Origin: Emcibacter sp. SYSU 3D8
Lineage (GTDB): Bacteria; Pseudomonadota; Alphaproteobacteria; SMXS01
Assembly: GCF_039655875.1 (NCBI RefSeq)
Contig: NZ_JBBYXK010000001.1
Location: forward strand, 310,001 to 374,000
Reading direction: 5' to 3'
Length of the DNA: 64,000 bases
Part shown: piece after piece, positions 15,272 through 23,868 of the stretch
Numbering within the stretch: position 1 is the stretch's first letter
Layout: the number at the start of each line of letters is the position of its first letter
The notes under the pieces: model-generated
The model's input: only the letters and a program-made list of their open reading frames with translations
Told to the model about the DNA's origin: nothing
Databases searched by the model: none
Position numbers and translations under genes: made by a program

Positions 15272-16453
15272 CTACCTTGTGACCGTCAACGGCAAGACAT
15301 TCACCGGCGCGCCAGTGCTGAATCGCCCCCAAGCCTCCATCATCGACCGCCGCTTCTCTAAAAATTCAGTGCGCCGATATGCGGCCTCAACCTTGTTCGG
15401 AATGGCATGGGCGAGCGCGGCCTCTGCCACTTCACCGGGAAAGCTGGTTTCCTCTGCCGCCCAATCACGGAACGCGGAGCGGAAGCCGTGAACCGTGAAT
15501 GGCAACTCCATATCCCGAAGCACCTTCAACAGCGTCATGTCCGATAGCGGTCGCCCCGGCTTCTGCCCATAGAACACGAGTTCGCTACCCTTGAGGCGGA
15601 GGGCAGCCGCGCGCTTGAATACCTCTACAGTGGCCGGGGACAGGGGAACGGTGTGGGCCTTTCCCGCCTTCATTCGTTTACCTGGGATGGTCCACAAGGC
15701 AGTGTCCAGGTCGATCTCGTCCCATGTCGCACCGCGTATCTCGCCCGAGCGCGCAGCCGTCAGAATCAGCGCCTCCAGCGCCAGCCGCCCCATGCTGTCA
15801 CGCTCGCGCAGTTTCTCCAGAAAGTCAGGAACGTCTGAATAGGGCATGGCCTCGAACCGGCCAGTCTTTCGCGGTTGGCGCGGCAAACCCTTGGTGACCG
15901 AGCGCATGGGCGCTTCCTGCGTACGCCAGCCCTTGGAATAGGCATAGTCCAGCACCGCGCCGATACGCTGGCGCACCCGCCGCGCCGTTTCCGGCTTCTC
16001 CAGCCATATGTTGGCCAGTACATCCCGAACCATGCGGCCCTCGATAGCCTCAACGCTCATGTCGCCTATGGCCGGGAAGGCGTAGGTTTCGAGGGTCGCC
16101 AGCCATTGGGCCTGATGCTTCCCGTTCTTCCAGCCGCGTTTGTGTTCCTTGTGAACGGCTTTTGCAGCCTCCCGGAATGTGGGGACACGCTCGCGCTGCT
16201 TCTGCTTCTCCGCCACCGGGTCCGCGCCCTGGCGAACCTGTTTGCGAATCTCGCCCGCCTTTTCCCGAGCATCGGCCAGCGAAACGTCTTTCAGCGAGCC
16301 CAGGCCAAACTCTCGCCGCTTTCCGTCATGCTGAATCCGAAGAAGCCAACTCTTTGAGCCGCCGTCCTTCACGTTCAACATCAAGCCGTCGCCATCGGAA
16401 TAGCGGCCTGGCTCTTTCAGCGCCCGAACCTGAGTGGCATTCAGGTTTCCCAT
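15272..16453 (-). CDS. Tyrosine-type site-specific integrase
   Basis: A 393-residue P4-type phage integrase. The N-terminal arm-binding domain has the typical YSDGDGLMLNV and LRIQHDGKRREFGLG; the C-terminal catalytic domain holds Arg in TAARSGEIRG, Lys in GKRMKAGKAHTVPLS, HGFRSAFRDW, His in ALAHAIPNKVE and the Tyr nucleophile in AAYRRTE. The ATG at 16453 has GAGG seven bases upstream; a GTG three bases earlier is in frame. It faces away from the tRNA-Ser gene, 150 bases from it, and presumably recombines within that gene's 3' end. Confidence 0.95.
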   Translation of the reverse strand: MGNLNATQVRALKEPGRYSDGDGLMLNVKDGGSKSWLLRIQHDGKRREFGLGSLKDVSLADAREKAGEIRKQVRQGADPVAEKQKQRERVPTFREAAKAVHKEHKRGWKNGKHQAQWLATLETYAFPAIGDMSVEAIEGRMVRDVLANIWLEKPETARRVRQRIGAVLDYAYSKGWRTQEAPMRSVTKGLPRQPRKTGRFEAMPYSDVPDFLEKLRERDSMGRLALEALILTAARSGEIRGATWDEIDLDTALWTIPGKRMKAGKAHTVPLSPATVEVFKRAAALRLKGSELVFYGQKPGRPLSDMTLLKVLRDMELPFTVHGFRSAFRDWAAEETSFPGEVAEAALAHAIPNKVEAAYRRTEFLEKRRSMMEAWGRFSTGAPVNVLPLTVTR

Positions 16454-16468
16454 CACCCAACCTCATTC

Positions 16469-16490
16469 GTCCCCACACCTGTCCCCACAT
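16469..16490 (+). repeat. Candidate integrase arm-type repeat, right
   Basis: Matches 9822-9843 at 21 of 22 bases, again with two gtccccaca units. It lies between the integrase start and the tRNA att core, 111 bases from the latter. In an excised circle the two repeats would flank the joined core in the same orientation. Confidence 0.6.
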
Positions 16491-16601
16491 AGTTGGGTGG
16501 TTGGAGGTGAATGTCAACGGACGCTGACGCATCTTAATGTGCCTAAAGACCGCTGTTTAACTGGGTTTAGTGGATAGTGGTGGATGCCAGAAAATAGGTT
16601 T

Positions 16602-16616
16602 ATGGCGGATGGGGTG
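16602..16616. repeat. tRNA-proximal attachment-site repeat (att)
   Basis: Identical to 9744-9758. It covers the CCA end and the 3' acceptor strand of tRNA-Ser, so integration leaves the tRNA gene intact. Confidence 0.85.
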
Positions 16617-16692
16617 GGATTCGAACCCACGGTACGCTTACACGCACGCCGGTTTTCAAGACCGGTGCCTTAAACCGCTCGGCCACCCATCC
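16603..16692 (-). tRNA. tRNA-Ser (anticodon UGA)
   Basis: A 90-nt serine-type tRNA with long variable arm. The acceptor strands GGATGGG and CCCATCC pair fully, the discriminator is G and CCA is encoded. The anticodon stem ACCGG/CCGG... encloses a CTTGAAA-type loop, giving anticodon TGA. GGTTCGAATCC is the T loop. It is the integration site of the adjacent island. Confidence 0.95.
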
Positions 16693-16852
16693 GTTCGCGC
16701 AGTTTCTACCCGGTAATTGCAGCCTGCGCAATTTGCCGTGGGCCAGGCTGGCGTCTTTCCGCCGCGCAGGCTAAGACTCGGTAATCGGCCCTATCCGGTG
16801 AGGGCGCGGTTGCGCCCGGCGGGCACACGCGCCAATTCATACCGGTAACACA

Positions 16853-17893
16853 GTGAACAAGAGGATCGCCGCCCGCATGCGCCTGCTACTGGTACTAGCC
16901 CTGCTGCTCCTGCCCGTCACCCTGATCCCGGCCGCCGCCGCCCAGGACGGCCAACCCAAATGGGAGGATTGGCTGAAGGAAGTGCGCAAGGAAGCCGAGG
17001 AAAAAGGGATCCGCGCCGAAATCCTCGACCAGACGCTGACCGGGTTGACGCCGCTCGAGCGGGTGATCAGGGCCGACCAGAACCAGGCCGAGTTCGTCGA
17101 GACTCTGGACACCTATCTGGCCAAGCGCGTCAGCCAGGCGCGCATCGACGGCGGCCGCAAGGCGCTGGCCGAGAACGCCGACCTGCTGCGCCAGGTGGCG
17201 GAAAAGCATGGCGTGCAGCCCGAATACATCGTGGCTATCTGGGGCATGGAAACCAATTACGGCAAATATTTCCCCAGCGAGAACGCCATCCAGGCATTGG
17301 CGACGCTGGCCTACGATCCGCGCCGCGGCGCCTATTTCCGCAAGGAACTGTTTGCCGCGCTGGAAATCCTCAACGACGATTTCATCTCGGTGCCGGAAAT
17401 GAAGGCGTCGTGGGCGGGCGCCATGGGCCAGCCTCAATTCATGCCCACCAGCTACCTGCAATACGCCGACGATTTCGATGGCGACGGTCACAAGGATATC
17501 TGGAACAACAAGGGCGACATCTTCGGTTCGGTGGCAAACTACCTGCGCAGCTACAAGTGGCAGGGCGAGCAGCCATGGGGCTTCGAGGTCAGCCTGCCGG
17601 AAGGGTTCGCGGCCAAACTGCATGCCGTGGGGGATTACGATCAGGGCGGATGCCGGGCCATGAACCAGCATTCCAGGGCGCTGCCTCTGTCCGAATGGCA
17701 GTCCATGGGCGTCCGAGACCTTGAGGGCAGAGACCTGCCGCCGGGCGACATGGAAGCAACGCTGATTAAGCCCGATGGCGAAGCCAGCCGCGCCTTCCTG
17801 GCCTTTGGGAACTACCGCGCGATCCTTCGCTACAATTGTGCGAATTTCTATGCCATTGCGGTGGGCAGGCTGGCCGATCTGGTGAAGCAATAA
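16853..17893 (+). CDS. mltB: Lytic murein transglycosylase, MltB type
   Basis: A 346-residue SLT_2-family lytic transglycosylase that cleaves peptidoglycan between MurNAc and GlcNAc in the periplasm. A signal peptide (hydrophobic 10-28, cleavage after AAAA) has no lipobox Cys. The catalytic Glu is in AIWGMETNYG (Glu133), and AMGQPQFMPTSYL is the family's substrate-binding loop. A DxDxD-type DFDGDGHKDIW is visible. GTG 16853 or the ATG at 16877 may start it. The rlpA gene starts one base after its stop; both products act on septal or cell-wall glycan. Confidence 0.9.
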   Translation: MNKRIAARMRLLLVLALLLLPVTLIPAAAAQDGQPKWEDWLKEVRKEAEEKGIRAEILDQTLTGLTPLERVIRADQNQAEFVETLDTYLAKRVSQARIDGGRKALAENADLLRQVAEKHGVQPEYIVAIWGMETNYGKYFPSENAIQALATLAYDPRRGAYFRKELFAALEILNDDFISVPEMKASWAGAMGQPQFMPTSYLQYADDFDGDGHKDIWNNKGDIFGSVANYLRSYKWQGEQPWGFEVSLPEGFAAKLHAVGDYDQGGCRAMNQHSRALPLSEWQSMGVRDLEGRDLPPGDMEATLIKPDGEASRAFLAFGNYRAILRYNCANFYAIAVGRLADLVKQ

Positions 17894-17894
17894 G

Positions 17895-18725
17895 ATGAGC
17901 TTTCGGGGGTTTCTGGCGATCGTCGCCTGCGTCGCGCTGACCGCCTGCGCCGCGCCGAAGCCGCGCGGTCCGGTCGCCACTGCGCCGGTTCCGTCGAAAC
18001 CCGCCGCACCGGCCACCGCGCCGCCGTGGGGAGAAGCGCCCGCGCCAAGCGGCAAGGGCGGCATCTACAAGGTGGGAAATCCCTATGTGATCAACGGCGT
18101 GACCTATGTGCCCCGGGAAGATCCGACCTATTCCGAGACCGGTATCGCCTCGTGGTACGGTCCCCAGTTCAACGGGGAGCGCACCGCCAATGGCGAGATA
18201 TTCGACATGCACCTGGTCAGCGCCGCGCACCGCACGCTGCCCATGCCCTCGCTGGTGCGGGTGACCAATCTGGAAAACGGCAGGTCGATGGTCGTTCGGC
18301 TGAACGACCGCGGTCCCTATGCCCGCGGCCGCATCATCGACATGTCCAAAAAGGCTGCCGAGCTGCTGGGCTTCCAAGGCGCCGGCACGGCCATGGTCCG
18401 CGTGGAGTATGTCGGCCGGGCGCCGCTGGAAAACGGCGCGCCGGTCGCCGTGGCGGTCAAGCAGGAAGCACCGAAGCAACTCGCGGCCGAACCGAAGGGC
18501 ATCTATGTCCAGGCGGGCGCATTCGGCAATCCGGACAACGCGAACCGGCTGAAAGGCAGACTGCAGGCCATCGGCCCGACCCGCGTGCACACGGCACTGG
18601 TCAACGGCGCCAATTTCTACCGCGTCCGGATCGGGCCCTATGCCAATGTCGAGGATGCGGATCTAGCGCTGGCGCAGGTGATCGGGCTCGGCGAGGTCAA
18701 CGCGCTCATCGTCGTCGACAGGTAG
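17895..18725 (+). CDS. rlpA: RlpA-family septal ring lytic transglycosylase lipoprotein
   Basis: 276 residues. Lipobox LTAC (Cys18) marks it as an outer-membrane lipoprotein. A double-psi beta-barrel domain follows (about 80-175), with ASWYGPQFNGERTANGEIFD and the conserved LNDRGPYARGRIIDMS. A C-terminal SPOR domain (about 203-275; IYVQAGAFGNPDNANRL) should bind denuded septal glycan. Both active-site acids of RlpA-type transglycosylases appear present. It is linked in one transcript with mltB, one base apart. Confidence 0.93.
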   Translation: MSFRGFLAIVACVALTACAAPKPRGPVATAPVPSKPAAPATAPPWGEAPAPSGKGGIYKVGNPYVINGVTYVPREDPTYSETGIASWYGPQFNGERTANGEIFDMHLVSAAHRTLPMPSLVRVTNLENGRSMVVRLNDRGPYARGRIIDMSKKAAELLGFQGAGTAMVRVEYVGRAPLENGAPVAVAVKQEAPKQLAAEPKGIYVQAGAFGNPDNANRLKGRLQAIGPTRVHTALVNGANFYRVRIGPYANVEDADLALAQVIGLGEVNALIVVDR

Positions 18726-18733
18726 CAACCGAC

Positions 18734-19171
18734 TCATACGTTGTTCGGGAAGCAGGCGCTGGCGCTTAGATTGGTGCTGCCGGTGAGGGCGGTGACCAGC
18801 CTGGGCGCGACCGAACTGAATGTGTAAGTGATGGTCACCGTCGAGAAACCACTGACGCTCTTGCAGGAATCGCTGTTGTTCAGGGCGATGTCGGACGAGG
18901 TCAGGGGCACGCCCAGTTTGCCAGCCCGCGAGATGACGTAATTCCTGGTGTTGGCCGCGTTGTAGGTGGTGCCGCTGATGCACTGGGGCTGCAAGATGCC
19001 CATGCACCGCGCGGCTTCGATCGCCAGCGATTGCATGGACTGGCGGGTCCACATCAGGCGGGAAAATTCGACCGTGCCGAAGATGAACAGCAGCAATGGG
19101 ACCACGACGAGGGCGAACTCGACCGCCGATGCGCCGGTATCGTCGCCGAAAAAGCGTCTGAGACCGCGCAT
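18734..19171 (-). CDS. TadE-like pseudopilin
   Basis: A 145-residue TadE-like protein. The N-terminus DDTGASAVEFALVVVPLLLF carries the hallmark acidic Glu ahead of a hydrophobic segment, typical of TadE/TadF pseudopilins. It continues FIFGTVEFSRLMWTRQS. TadE-like proteins are minor subunits of Tad/Flp pili. ATG 19171 is two bases after the upstream gene's stop. It is the last of three collinear genes and ends convergently with rlpA. Confidence 0.8.
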   Translation of the reverse strand: MRGLRRFFGDDTGASAVEFALVVVPLLLFIFGTVEFSRLMWTRQSMQSLAIEAARCMGILQPQCISGTTYNAANTRNYVISRAGKLGVPLTSSDIALNNSDSCKSVSGFSTVTITYTFSSVAPRLVTALTGSTNLSASACFPNNV

Positions 19172-19173
19172 GC

Positions 19174-19743
19174 CTATTGCACTTGGACCATGGAGAAGGT
19201 CGATACCATGCCGTTCTGGACCAAACCATAACTGCCAAACAGCGGCGAGTGGGACACGCTTGCATTGAGCGAGACAAACTTCCCGGCAAGAGTGCCGCTG
19301 CCGCACGACGCCGAGCAGGCAACCGCGCCACCCCATGTCACTACAGTGCCACTGACCGAGGGGCAATAACAGGAATTGGCGTTCGAGGCCGTGCCCGACG
19401 AAGACGTCACGCCATTTGTACGGGTGACGGTCGGGCCGTTGTTGACCACGACAACGGCGTTGACGTTGGTCGGCATGATGGCTGCAAGGTTACTCGCCAG
19501 GGTCGGGCCCGAGCTGGCGGAGACGTTCGCGGCATTGACCAGCACATAATTGGCGCTGGCCGAAACGGTTTCGTTGAGTCCGAAGCGCACATAGAGCACC
19601 AGGCCGAAATCAATCGACGCGACCAGGATGAGCGACAGGATCGGCAGGATGATCGCGAACTCGATGGCCGCGACGCCCCGCCAATCACGCCAGAAGCCGC
19701 GCCGGTGAGAGGCTGGACAGGAAGGAGGCACGGGACGGTTCAT
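19174..19743 (-). CDS. TadE-like pseudopilin, larger
   Basis: A 189-residue TadE-like protein. The sequence DWRGVAAIEFAIILPILSLI shows the pseudopilin Glu and hydrophobic helix, followed by SIDFGLVLYVRFGLNETV. The C-terminal half is Ser/Thr/Ala/Val-rich with a cysteine cluster (CYCPSV, CSASCGSG), unusual for TadE. It is immediately upstream of the smaller TadE-like gene and downstream of the large TadG-like gene, six bases apart. Confidence 0.78.
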   Translation of the reverse strand: MNRPVPPSCPASHRRGFWRDWRGVAAIEFAIILPILSLILVASIDFGLVLYVRFGLNETVSASANYVLVNAANVSASSGPTLASNLAAIMPTNVNAVVVVNNGPTVTRTNGVTSSSGTASNANSCYCPSVSGTVVTWGGAVACSASCGSGTLAGKFVSLNASVSHSPLFGSYGLVQNGMVSTFSMVQVQ

Positions 19744-19749
19744 GGCGTC

Positions 19750-21705
19750 TTATCGGACCAGCTTGGCGGTCACGGTACCCGAGCCGCCGACGCAGCTGGA
19801 CGCCAGCGTCGTCCCCGCCGTGATCGACACATTGGTCGCGACCACCTGCAGGCAGGCGCCCGCGTCAGCGACGCCCGCGCCGCCGGTCATGGTCATCGGC
19901 CCGTAAGGGAAATAGAAGGCGCCGCTGACCTGGCCACCCATCGCCCCCTCGGAAAACAGTCCGCCGCCTGTATAACTCGAGTTCTGCGGGCCGATAATTG
20001 CGAGATTCGCCAACGCCCCGGTGGTCGGCGCCCTCAGGATGATATCGCTGTAACCGGCGCCGACGCAGAACGCCTTGCCCGAACAATTGCCACTGCCCGG
20101 GGTCGACGATCCCGAGATCATGATGTTGACGTCGACACCCTTGACGCTGATGGTTTCGCCGTTACAGGTACCGCCGCCGCCGCCCGATGCACCAAGTGCC
20201 ATGTAGCCGTCGATGGTATAAACACCGCTGCCGAGAACGACAGCTCCCGTCATCAGCATGTAGCCGTCGATATCATGATGGCCCGCCGCCGGAAGCAGCG
20301 TGCAGCTGCCGCCGCCGCCGCCATTGAAGTTGCCGTTGGCCTGGAAGACCTTGCCGGAATCGGTGGCGTCGGCCATGTACAACTTCCCGCCGCCGCCGAC
20401 ATTGATGGCGTGGCCGGTGCTGCTTGCGCCCAGCGAATAGCTGTTGCCCGTCAGATTGGCGTTCGCGGCGTCGTAGCCGAGCCTCAACGTATAACCGCCC
20501 GGAACACTGATGCCGGAGCCAAGCTCAAAGGTACTGGGCCCGCGAAACGTCATGGTCGTGCCGGTGGCACAGATGCTGTACTGCCCGGAGCCGTTGCAGT
20601 TGCTGGTGTTGCGGCCCATCTTGAACGTGCCGCTGTCGAAGACCACGGTGCTGCCGCCGGTCCCGGTCAGTCCCTTCTCGAAATTATACTTGCCGGGTCC
20701 CATGTTGACTATGCCGGAGAAGCTCGCTGTGCCGACGAAATTGTAGGTGTTGTTCGGGTCGCCACCGACCGCGAAGTCCAGCGTCTTCGACGACATGTTG
20801 AAATTGCCGAAAGTATAGGTCCCGCCGCCGCTCGGGCAGGTGATGGTCCAGTTGCCGCTGTAATTTGGCGATGTCGCGGTGCAGCCGCCGCCCACCGTGG
20901 CGGTGTAGGTGGATTCAGGCCATGGCGCCCCTGCATAGGCCAGCGTAAGCGCGCTGCCACTGAGGCCGCTGTTCGGCGGGCTGGGGAGGGACATGCCGTC
21001 CACGGTGGCGACACGCGCATACATGGCCGCGACGCCGGCATTGCCGATGAACGGATCCGTGGTGACCGATTGCACAATGGTGGACGCCGTGACATTGGGT
21101 GTCGACGTACAATAGGAATAACTCGTATTCCAGCTCACGGCCGCGGCGGTGATGCTGGTGCCGCACGGCGCGGCAACCTTGTTGTTGGAATTGACCGCGC
21201 AGGTGGACGCGTTGATGGCGCCCGCACCCGTCATCGTCACGCCAGTGCCGCCAGCGTCCAGCGCCAGGATGCAACTCGCGGCCCCGCCGCTGATCTCGGT
21301 AAAGGCGTCGGTCGTCACCGGCACCTTGGTGGAGGCGTTAAGCACGCGGGCGATCAGCAACGGGTACTCCGTGGTGACCTGCGCCTGTACCGACACGGCG
21401 CCCGGCGTCTTCACCGAAGTGGGGAAGGTCACGGTTACCTTGTCGCTCGGCACCCCATTCATCGCGGTGATGCGCTGGGCAGCGGCGGTCGCGGCGGCTT
21501 CCTTGCCCGATGACACGGAATTATAGGCGACAGCGCCCGCATAGGACGCGAGATCGCTGACCCGCTGGTTGTGGGCCTCGGTGACCAGCACACTGCCATA
21601 TTCGGCGACCAGCGCCGTGAAACCCAGCAGCACCGGCAAAACCAGCGCGAATACGGTTGCGACACTCGCCTTGCGGCATCGCACATAAGCTCGATACAAT
21701 TTCAT
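19750..21705 (-). CDS. Large TadG-like surface protein
   Basis: A 651-residue protein. The N-terminal segment ASVATVFALVLPVLLGFTAL then VAEYGSVLV matches the TadG-like membrane anchor (PF13400-like). The remaining 600 residues are Gly/Thr/Ser/Asn-rich and low in charge, with irregular repeats of a beta-helix type (YTFGNFNMSS, YTLRLGYDA, GYMLMTGAVV, GVYTIDGYMAL). This suggests a surface-exposed passenger. The ATG at 21705 has GAGGTTGAAC upstream; an earlier start at 21735 lacks one. No tadA/B/C or cpaC assembly genes are in the window. Confidence 0.75.
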   Translation of the reverse strand: MKLYRAYVRCRKASVATVFALVLPVLLGFTALVAEYGSVLVTEAHNQRVSDLASYAGAVAYNSVSSGKEAAATAAAQRITAMNGVPSDKVTVTFPTSVKTPGAVSVQAQVTTEYPLLIARVLNASTKVPVTTDAFTEISGGAASCILALDAGGTGVTMTGAGAINASTCAVNSNNKVAAPCGTSITAAAVSWNTSYSYCTSTPNVTASTIVQSVTTDPFIGNAGVAAMYARVATVDGMSLPSPPNSGLSGSALTLAYAGAPWPESTYTATVGGGCTATSPNYSGNWTITCPSGGGTYTFGNFNMSSKTLDFAVGGDPNNTYNFVGTASFSGIVNMGPGKYNFEKGLTGTGGSTVVFDSGTFKMGRNTSNCNGSGQYSICATGTTMTFRGPSTFELGSGISVPGGYTLRLGYDAANANLTGNSYSLGASSTGHAINVGGGGKLYMADATDSGKVFQANGNFNGGGGGSCTLLPAAGHHDIDGYMLMTGAVVLGSGVYTIDGYMALGASGGGGGTCNGETISVKGVDVNIMISGSSTPGSGNCSGKAFCVGAGYSDIILRAPTTGALANLAIIGPQNSSYTGGGLFSEGAMGGQVSGAFYFPYGPMTMTGGAGVADAGACLQVVATNVSITAGTTLASSCVGGSGTVTAKLVR

Positions 21706-22078
21706 GTTCAACCTCGACTGCCGAGAAGGCAGCATAGCCCATGTAGAACCCAGCCCAGTAGGTTCTCTATATCAGTATTCGGGGATTGTTTCCACTTTGA
21801 TGTGCCGCGCCGCAACGGGGCGGTATGGACACACCACATTTTCCATTTTGACGTAAGCTGTATTTACTTCGGTCTTGTCACGTTCGCCATAAACTTGATC
21901 TGACCCCGACAAATTTACGCCGGATTTCGTGTACGGCGCAACGTCTGCACCCTTGATGCCGGTCGCATTTTATGGTGGATAACTCCCTATGGGACCACAA
22001 CGTATTGTGCCGCACGGCTTGCGATAGGTCCGGCGTGCGCTTAGAATCAACCCGCATCAACGACACGGAACCCTACTC
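21706..22078. other. Divergent intergenic region
   Basis: A 373-base region between the minus-strand Tad-like operon and the plus-strand D-Ala-D-Ala carboxypeptidase operon. It should hold promoters for both. No gene is supported inside it. Confidence 0.6.
22019..22047 (+). promoter_or_regulatory. Candidate sigma-70 promoter for dacC-tmk-holB-metG
   Basis: TTGCGA (22019-22024) and TAGAAT (22042-22047) are separated by 17 bases, 31 bases upstream of the dacC start at 22079. The spacing and position are good; it is a sequence match only. Confidence 0.5.
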
Positions 22079-23251
22079 ATGCCGCGACTTCACCGTTTGC
22101 CGCTTCTACTGGCTGTCATCATCGGCCTGCCGCTGGCCGCGTATGCCGCGCCGCCGCCCTACGAGATCCAGGCGAAGCAGGCGATCATGGTCGACTACAC
22201 CACCGGCACCGTGCTGATGGAAAAGAACCCGGACGAGCGCATGACGCCGTCGTCGATGACCAAGATGATGACCGACTACGTCATCTTCGACGCGCTGAAA
22301 AAGAACGCCATGCAGCTGGACGAGGAACTGACCGTCAGCGAACGCGCCTGGAAAATGGGCGGATCGACCATGTTCCTGAAGGTCGGCGACCGGGTGAAGG
22401 TCGAGGAATTGTTGAAAGGCACCATCATCGTGTCCGGCAACGACGCCTGCGTGGCGCTGGCCGAGGGCCTGGGCGGTTCGGTGGAAGGCTTTGCCAACAT
22501 GATGAACCAGATGGCGGCCCAGCTCGGCATGAAGAACTCGCAATTCGTGAATCCGCACGGCCTGTCCGACCCCGAGCACTATTCCACGGCGCGCGACCTG
22601 GCGATTCTCGCAGGCCATATCATCCGTGATTTTCCGGAATATTATCCGTACTACGCCCAGCGCAAATTCGCCTATGGCGAGAACCTGCAGACCGGCGACC
22701 CGATCAGCCAGCAGAACCGCAATCCTACCCTGGGCGTGGTCGATGGCGTTGACGGCCTGAAGACCGGGTACACTGAAGACGGCGGCTATGGCGTGACCGT
22801 TTCAGGCAAGCGCGGCAACACCCGGTTGATCCTGGTGGTCAACGGCATGCCCAGCACCAGGGTTCGCGCCGAGGAATCGCGCGGCCTGATGGAATGGGGC
22901 TTTCGCAACTTCGACACCTACACCCTGCTCAAGGCCGGGAGCGTGATCGAGGAAGCGCCGGTTTGGCTGGGCACCAAGGCCAAGGTCGGCCTGACCGTTG
23001 CCGAGGACGTCACCCTGACCCTGAGCCGCGAGGCCAAGATGGGCGCCAAGGCCAGGATCAAATATGTCGCCCCGGTGAAGGCCGGCACTGCCAAGGGGAC
23101 GCAGGTCGGCACCGTTACCGTGAGCCTGCCGGGCATGGACGATATCCAGGTGCCGCTGATTGTCGCCGAAGACATCGAGAAGGTGGGAGCCACCGGCAAG
23201 ATCGGCTCGGCGATCGATTATCTGCTGTCGGGCTCGTCGGGCGAGAAGTGA
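22079..23251 (+). CDS. dacC: D-alanyl-D-alanine carboxypeptidase (PBP5/6 family)
   Basis: 390 residues with a signal peptide (cleavage near AYA-AP, residue 23). A peptidase S11 domain carries SSMTK (Ser59, Lys62), SGN in IIVSGNDACVALAEG, and LKTGYTEDG (KTG). A C-terminal PBP5-type domain ends with an amphipathic segment for membrane anchoring. It removes the terminal D-Ala from peptidoglycan stems in the periplasm. It precedes tmk with a one-base TGATG overlap, so cell-wall and DNA-replication genes share a transcript. Confidence 0.93.
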   Translation: MPRLHRLPLLLAVIIGLPLAAYAAPPPYEIQAKQAIMVDYTTGTVLMEKNPDERMTPSSMTKMMTDYVIFDALKKNAMQLDEELTVSERAWKMGGSTMFLKVGDRVKVEELLKGTIIVSGNDACVALAEGLGGSVEGFANMMNQMAAQLGMKNSQFVNPHGLSDPEHYSTARDLAILAGHIIRDFPEYYPYYAQRKFAYGENLQTGDPISQQNRNPTLGVVDGVDGLKTGYTEDGGYGVTVSGKRGNTRLILVVNGMPSTRVRAEESRGLMEWGFRNFDTYTLLKAGSVIEEAPVWLGTKAKVGLTVAEDVTLTLSREAKMGAKARIKYVAPVKAGTAKGTQVGTVTVSLPGMDDIQVPLIVAEDIEKVGATGKIGSAIDYLLSGSSGEK

Positions 23252-23868
23252 TGCCTCGGCGCGGCATCTTCGTCACGTTCGAGGGCGGCGAGGGCGCCGG
23301 GAAGTCGACCCAGCTGGGACTGCTCGCGGCGCGGCTGAGGCTACACGGCATCGGCGTGGTCGAGACCCGGGAACCTAACGGCCCGATCCGCAACCTGCTG
23401 GTGCAGGGGGATCGGGCCTGGACGCCCATGGCCGAGACATTGCTGCATTTCGCCGCCCGCGCCGAACACCTCGCCGATACCATCGTGCCGTCGCTGGACG
23501 AAGGCGCCTGGGTGCTGTGCGACCGTTTCGCCGATTCCACCATGGCCTATCAGGGCTATGCGCAGCAGCTGGGCCGGCCGGCTGTCGAAAAGCTCTACCG
23601 CCTTGTTGCCGGCCGGCTGAAGCCGGACCTGACCCTGGTGCTGGATATGCCGGTTGCCCTGGGCCTCGACCGCACGGCGCGCCGTCAGGGCAACGAAACC
23701 CGCTACGAGCAGATGGGCCGCAAATTTCACGATGCCGTTCACGAGGCATTTCTTGATATCGCCGCGAGAGAGCCCGAGCGCTGCGTGCTGATCGACGCCA
23801 ATCGGCCGGTTGAAACCGTTCACGAAGCCATCTGGGCCTCGGTCGAAAACCGCTTCAAGGTAGGCTGA
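23251..23868 (+). CDS. tmk: Thymidylate kinase
   Basis: A 205-residue TMP kinase: dTMP + ATP to dTDP. Walker A is FEGGEGAGKST (9-19), the DR motif is LCDRFADSTMAYQGY and the lid region is RRQGNETRYEQ. The start overlaps the dacC stop by one base and the stop overlaps the holB start by one base, so the genes are translationally coupled. Confidence 0.95.
   Translation: MPRRGIFVTFEGGEGAGKSTQLGLLAARLRLHGIGVVETREPNGPIRNLLVQGDRAWTPMAETLLHFAARAEHLADTIVPSLDEGAWVLCDRFADSTMAYQGYAQQLGRPAVEKLYRLVAGRLKPDLTLVLDMPVALGLDRTARRQGNETRYEQMGRKFHDAVHEAFLDIAAREPERCVLIDANRPVETVHEAIWASVENRFKVG

Larger units (their letters stand above)
9744..16616. mobile_element. Integrated island in tRNA-Ser, about 6.9 kb
   Basis: The element is bounded by a 15-bp perfect direct repeat, one copy inside the 3' end of tRNA-Ser(UGA). 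It carries an integrase adjacent to the tRNA, a small HTH excisionase candidate, a winged-helix protein, a PC4-like protein and an HUH Rep-like protein. Cargo includes a LapG-like peptidase with an HD-GYP protein. Paired gtccccaca repeats near both ends look like integrase arm sites. No capsid, terminase or conjugation genes are visible, so it fits a phage satellite or mobilizable island better than a prophage. Decayed Rep fragments show past rearrangement. Confidence 0.85.
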
